This document shows, piece after piece, positions 12,774 through 14,445 of a DNA stretch of 14,445 nucleotides. The translations under genes were made by a program, and so were the position numbers. Each line of letters opens with the position of its first letter. Position 1 is the stretch's first letter. The DNA is from CAZDHT01 sp964505325 (GTDB taxonomy: Bacteria > Planctomycetota > PUPC01). Location: positions 1 through 14,445 of the forward strand of contig CAZDHT010000126.1 of NCBI GenBank assembly GCA_964505325.1, in the 5' to 3' direction. The notes beneath the pieces are model-generated. The model made no database searches, was not told the DNA's origin, and worked only from the letters and a program-made list of their open reading frames with translations.

Positions 12774-14445
12774 GGCGACAACTGCCGGTCTCCTCCGCGT
12801 CCAGCTCCAGGTCGGCGCCGTCCGGCTCCGCGGCCGGGAAGGACAACGTTTGCTCTTGCTTGCAGCCGTAGCGATAGACGGTGATGCCCTTGCAGCCGAG
12901 CTTATAGGCGAGGAGATAGGCTTCTCTTACATCGTCTTCGGTGGCATCCGGAGGGAGGTTGACGGTCTTTGAAACGGCGTTGTGGGTGTGTTTCTGGAAC
13001 GCCGCCTGCATTCTCACGTGCCACGCGGGTGCCACGTCGAGCGCGCAGGCGAACAGCTTCTTGACGTCGTCGGGGACCGCATTGATGTCCCGTACCGACC
13101 CGCGTCGGGCGATCTCGGCCATCAGGTCGGGGCTGTAGAAGCCTCGTTTCTTCGCTTCCGCCACGAAGAGGGGGTGCTCTTCCAACAGCCTCTGGCCTTC
13201 GAGCACCCGTCGAAAGTACGACAGCGCGAACACCGGCTCGATGCTGCTGGACACCCCGGCGATGATCGAGATGGTGCCGGTCGGCGCGATGGTGGTGACG
13301 GTGGCGTTACGGAGGGGTGCGGCGCCCTGCTTCTCCCAAAGGCTGCCCTTGAAGTTTGCGAACGCCCCCCGGCGTCCTGCCAGCTCGGCAGACGCCTGTC
13401 TCCCCGTGTCGGTGATGAATCTCATGGTCTCTTCGCCGATCTGTAGGGCCTTTTCAGAGGCGTAGGGCACGCCCATCCGGATGAGCATGTCGGCGAAGCC
13501 CATCACCCCCAGTCCGATTTTGCGATTGCGCTTGGTGATCGCCTCGGTTTCGGTAAGAGGATAGCTCTGTGCCTCGATCACGTCGTCGAGGAACCGAACC
13601 GCCAATCCGACGGTATCGCGCAGCTTGTCCCAGTCCACCTGATCGCCGCGCATCATGCGCAACAGGTTGATGGAGCCGAGCACGCAGGACTCGAACGGGA
13701 GCAGCGGCTGTTCGCCGCAGGGGTTGGTGCTTTCGATCCGCCCCAAGTGAGGCAGAGGATGGCTTTCGTTTATCCGATCAAGGAACACCAGCCCGGGGTC
13801 GCCGCACTGCCACGCCGAGTGGACGATGAGGTCAAGGATGTCTCGAGCGGGGCATTCTTCCGTCTGTTCGCCCGTCCGGGGGTTGATGAGCGCATGCGGG
13901 AGCCCGTTCTCCACCGCCCGCATGAAGCGGTCATCTACGGCCACGGAGAGATTGAAATTGCGGAAGCTTCGCCCGGCCGTCTTGACCGTGATGAATTCGC
14001 GGATATCCGGATGATCCACCCGCAGGATGCCCATGTTGGCCCCACGCCGGCGGCCGCCCTGCCGGACGACATCGGTGGCCACGTCGAAAACACGCATGAA
14101 CGACACGGGTCCGGACGCCACACCCCCGGTCGACTTGACCACGTCGTTCCTGGGCCGGAGCTGAGAAAACGAGAAGCCGGTCCCTCCGCCCGATTGATGG
14201 ATGACGGCCATGTGCTTGACGGCGGCGAAGATCGCCTCGATGGAGTCCGGCACGGGCAGCACAAAGCAGGCGGACATCTGCCCCAGCGGCGTGCCTGCGT
14301 TCATCAGGGCCGGAGAGTTCGGCAGGAACTCCAGACGAGAGAGCATGCCGCAGAACCGTTCGGCCATCTCGTCGGCGTCTGCCTGGCCGCCGAAATCGAG
14401 CTCAGCCTGGGCGACGGCTCGAGCGACCCGCTCGAACATCTGTTG
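12760..14445 (-). CDS. nrdJ: Adenosylcobalamin-dependent (class II) ribonucleotide reductase, N-terminus beyond window
   Basis: The gene makes deoxyribonucleotides from ribonucleotides using a B12-generated thiyl radical, with no oxygen requirement. About 560 residues are present and the frame is open through the window edge, so the N-terminal part (often including an ATP cone) is missing. Counting from the Met at 14439, visible family signatures are LPNSPALMNAGTPLGQMSAC (Cys58, redox pair), GGGTGFSFSQLRP, RQGGRRRGANMGIL, GDPGLVFLDRIN, and TNPCGEQPLLPFESC with Asn239, radical Cys241, Glu243 and redox partner Cys252. APTGTISIIAG follows, and the C-terminus ends CRRCAD, a CxxC tail that shuttles electrons to the active site. 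Any cobalamin riboswitch would lie outside the window. It converges with the hydrolase gene, with 41 bp between the stops. Confidence 0.93.
   Translation of the reverse strand, partial: QQMFERVARAVAQAELDFGGQADADEMAERFCGMLSRLEFLPNSPALMNAGTPLGQMSACFVLPVPDSIEAIFAAVKHMAVIHQSGGGTGFSFSQLRPRNDVVKSTGGVASGPVSFMRVFDVATDVVRQGGRRRGANMGILRVDHPDIREFITVKTAGRSFRNFNLSVAVDDRFMRAVENGLPHALINPRTGEQTEECPARDILDLIVHSAWQCGDPGLVFLDRINESHPLPHLGRIESTNPCGEQPLLPFESCVLGSINLLRMMRGDQVDWDKLRDTVGLAVRFLDDVIEAQSYPLTETEAITKRNRKIGLGVMGFADMLIRMGVPYASEKALQIGEETMRFITDTGRQASAELAGRRGAFANFKGSLWEKQGAAPLRNATVTTIAPTGTISIIAGVSSSIEPVFALSYFRRVLEGQRLLEEHPLFVAEAKKRGFYSPDLMAEIARRGSVRDINAVPDDVKKLFACALDVAPAWHVRMQAAFQKHTHNAVSKTVNLPPDATEDDVREAYLLAYKLGCKGITVYRYGCKQEQTLSFPAAEPDGADLELDAEETGSCRRCAD

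Overview
The window is GC-rich bacterial chromosome, probably a metagenome-derived scaffold because it contains a run of ten N at 12296-12305. The best guess for the host is a planctomycete or a close PVC-type relative. That rests on three things. A GT9 glycosyltransferase has a Cys-rich C-terminal tail. A small protein-binding or DNA-binding domain starting GGELLTFDEALAELQM is followed by a long acidic linker and a membrane anchor. Most of the other genes encode envelope proteins with no clear named relative. This is recognition by eye; no database was searched.

Layout. Positions 1-2854 (+) hold a tight run of four genes: the 3' end of a poly-Gly/coiled-coil protein, a secreted Ser/Gln-tract protein, a secreted HEAT/TPR protein, and a heptosyltransferase-like GT9 enzyme. 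Positions 2857-7388 (-) hold five genes, convergent with the first block and only 2 bp from it. In transcription order they are a small membrane protein, an HTH-like/acidic/transmembrane protein, an OmpA-type peptidoglycan-binding lipoprotein, a membrane-anchored transglutaminase-like protein and an SGNH hydrolase. A good sigma70-type promoter (TTGCCA, 18 bp, TATAAT) stands just upstream of the first of these and may drive the set. Positions about 7500-10130 (+) hold an IS91-like element: a tyrosine recombinase and, 9 bp later, an HUH (Y2-type) transposase that is broken by a one-base frameshift. A 34-nt near-perfect palindrome lies just past the transposase and is the best candidate for the origin end. 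Positions 10286-12718 (+) hold asnS, with a repeat-containing leader, and an alpha/beta hydrolase interrupted by the N gap. Positions 12760-14445 (-) hold the C-terminal part of a B12-dependent (class II) ribonucleotide reductase.

How it fits together. The two envelope blocks (1-2854 and 2857-7388) look like cell-surface assembly or maintenance genes. The reductase and asnS are housekeeping genes. The IS91-like element sits between the divergently placed envelope promoter and asnS. I found no CRISPR array, tRNA, rRNA or recognisable defence system. The most unusual items are the recombinase plus HUH transposase module with its palindrome and frameshift, the asnS leader repeats, and the HTH-like/acidic-repeat/membrane protein.
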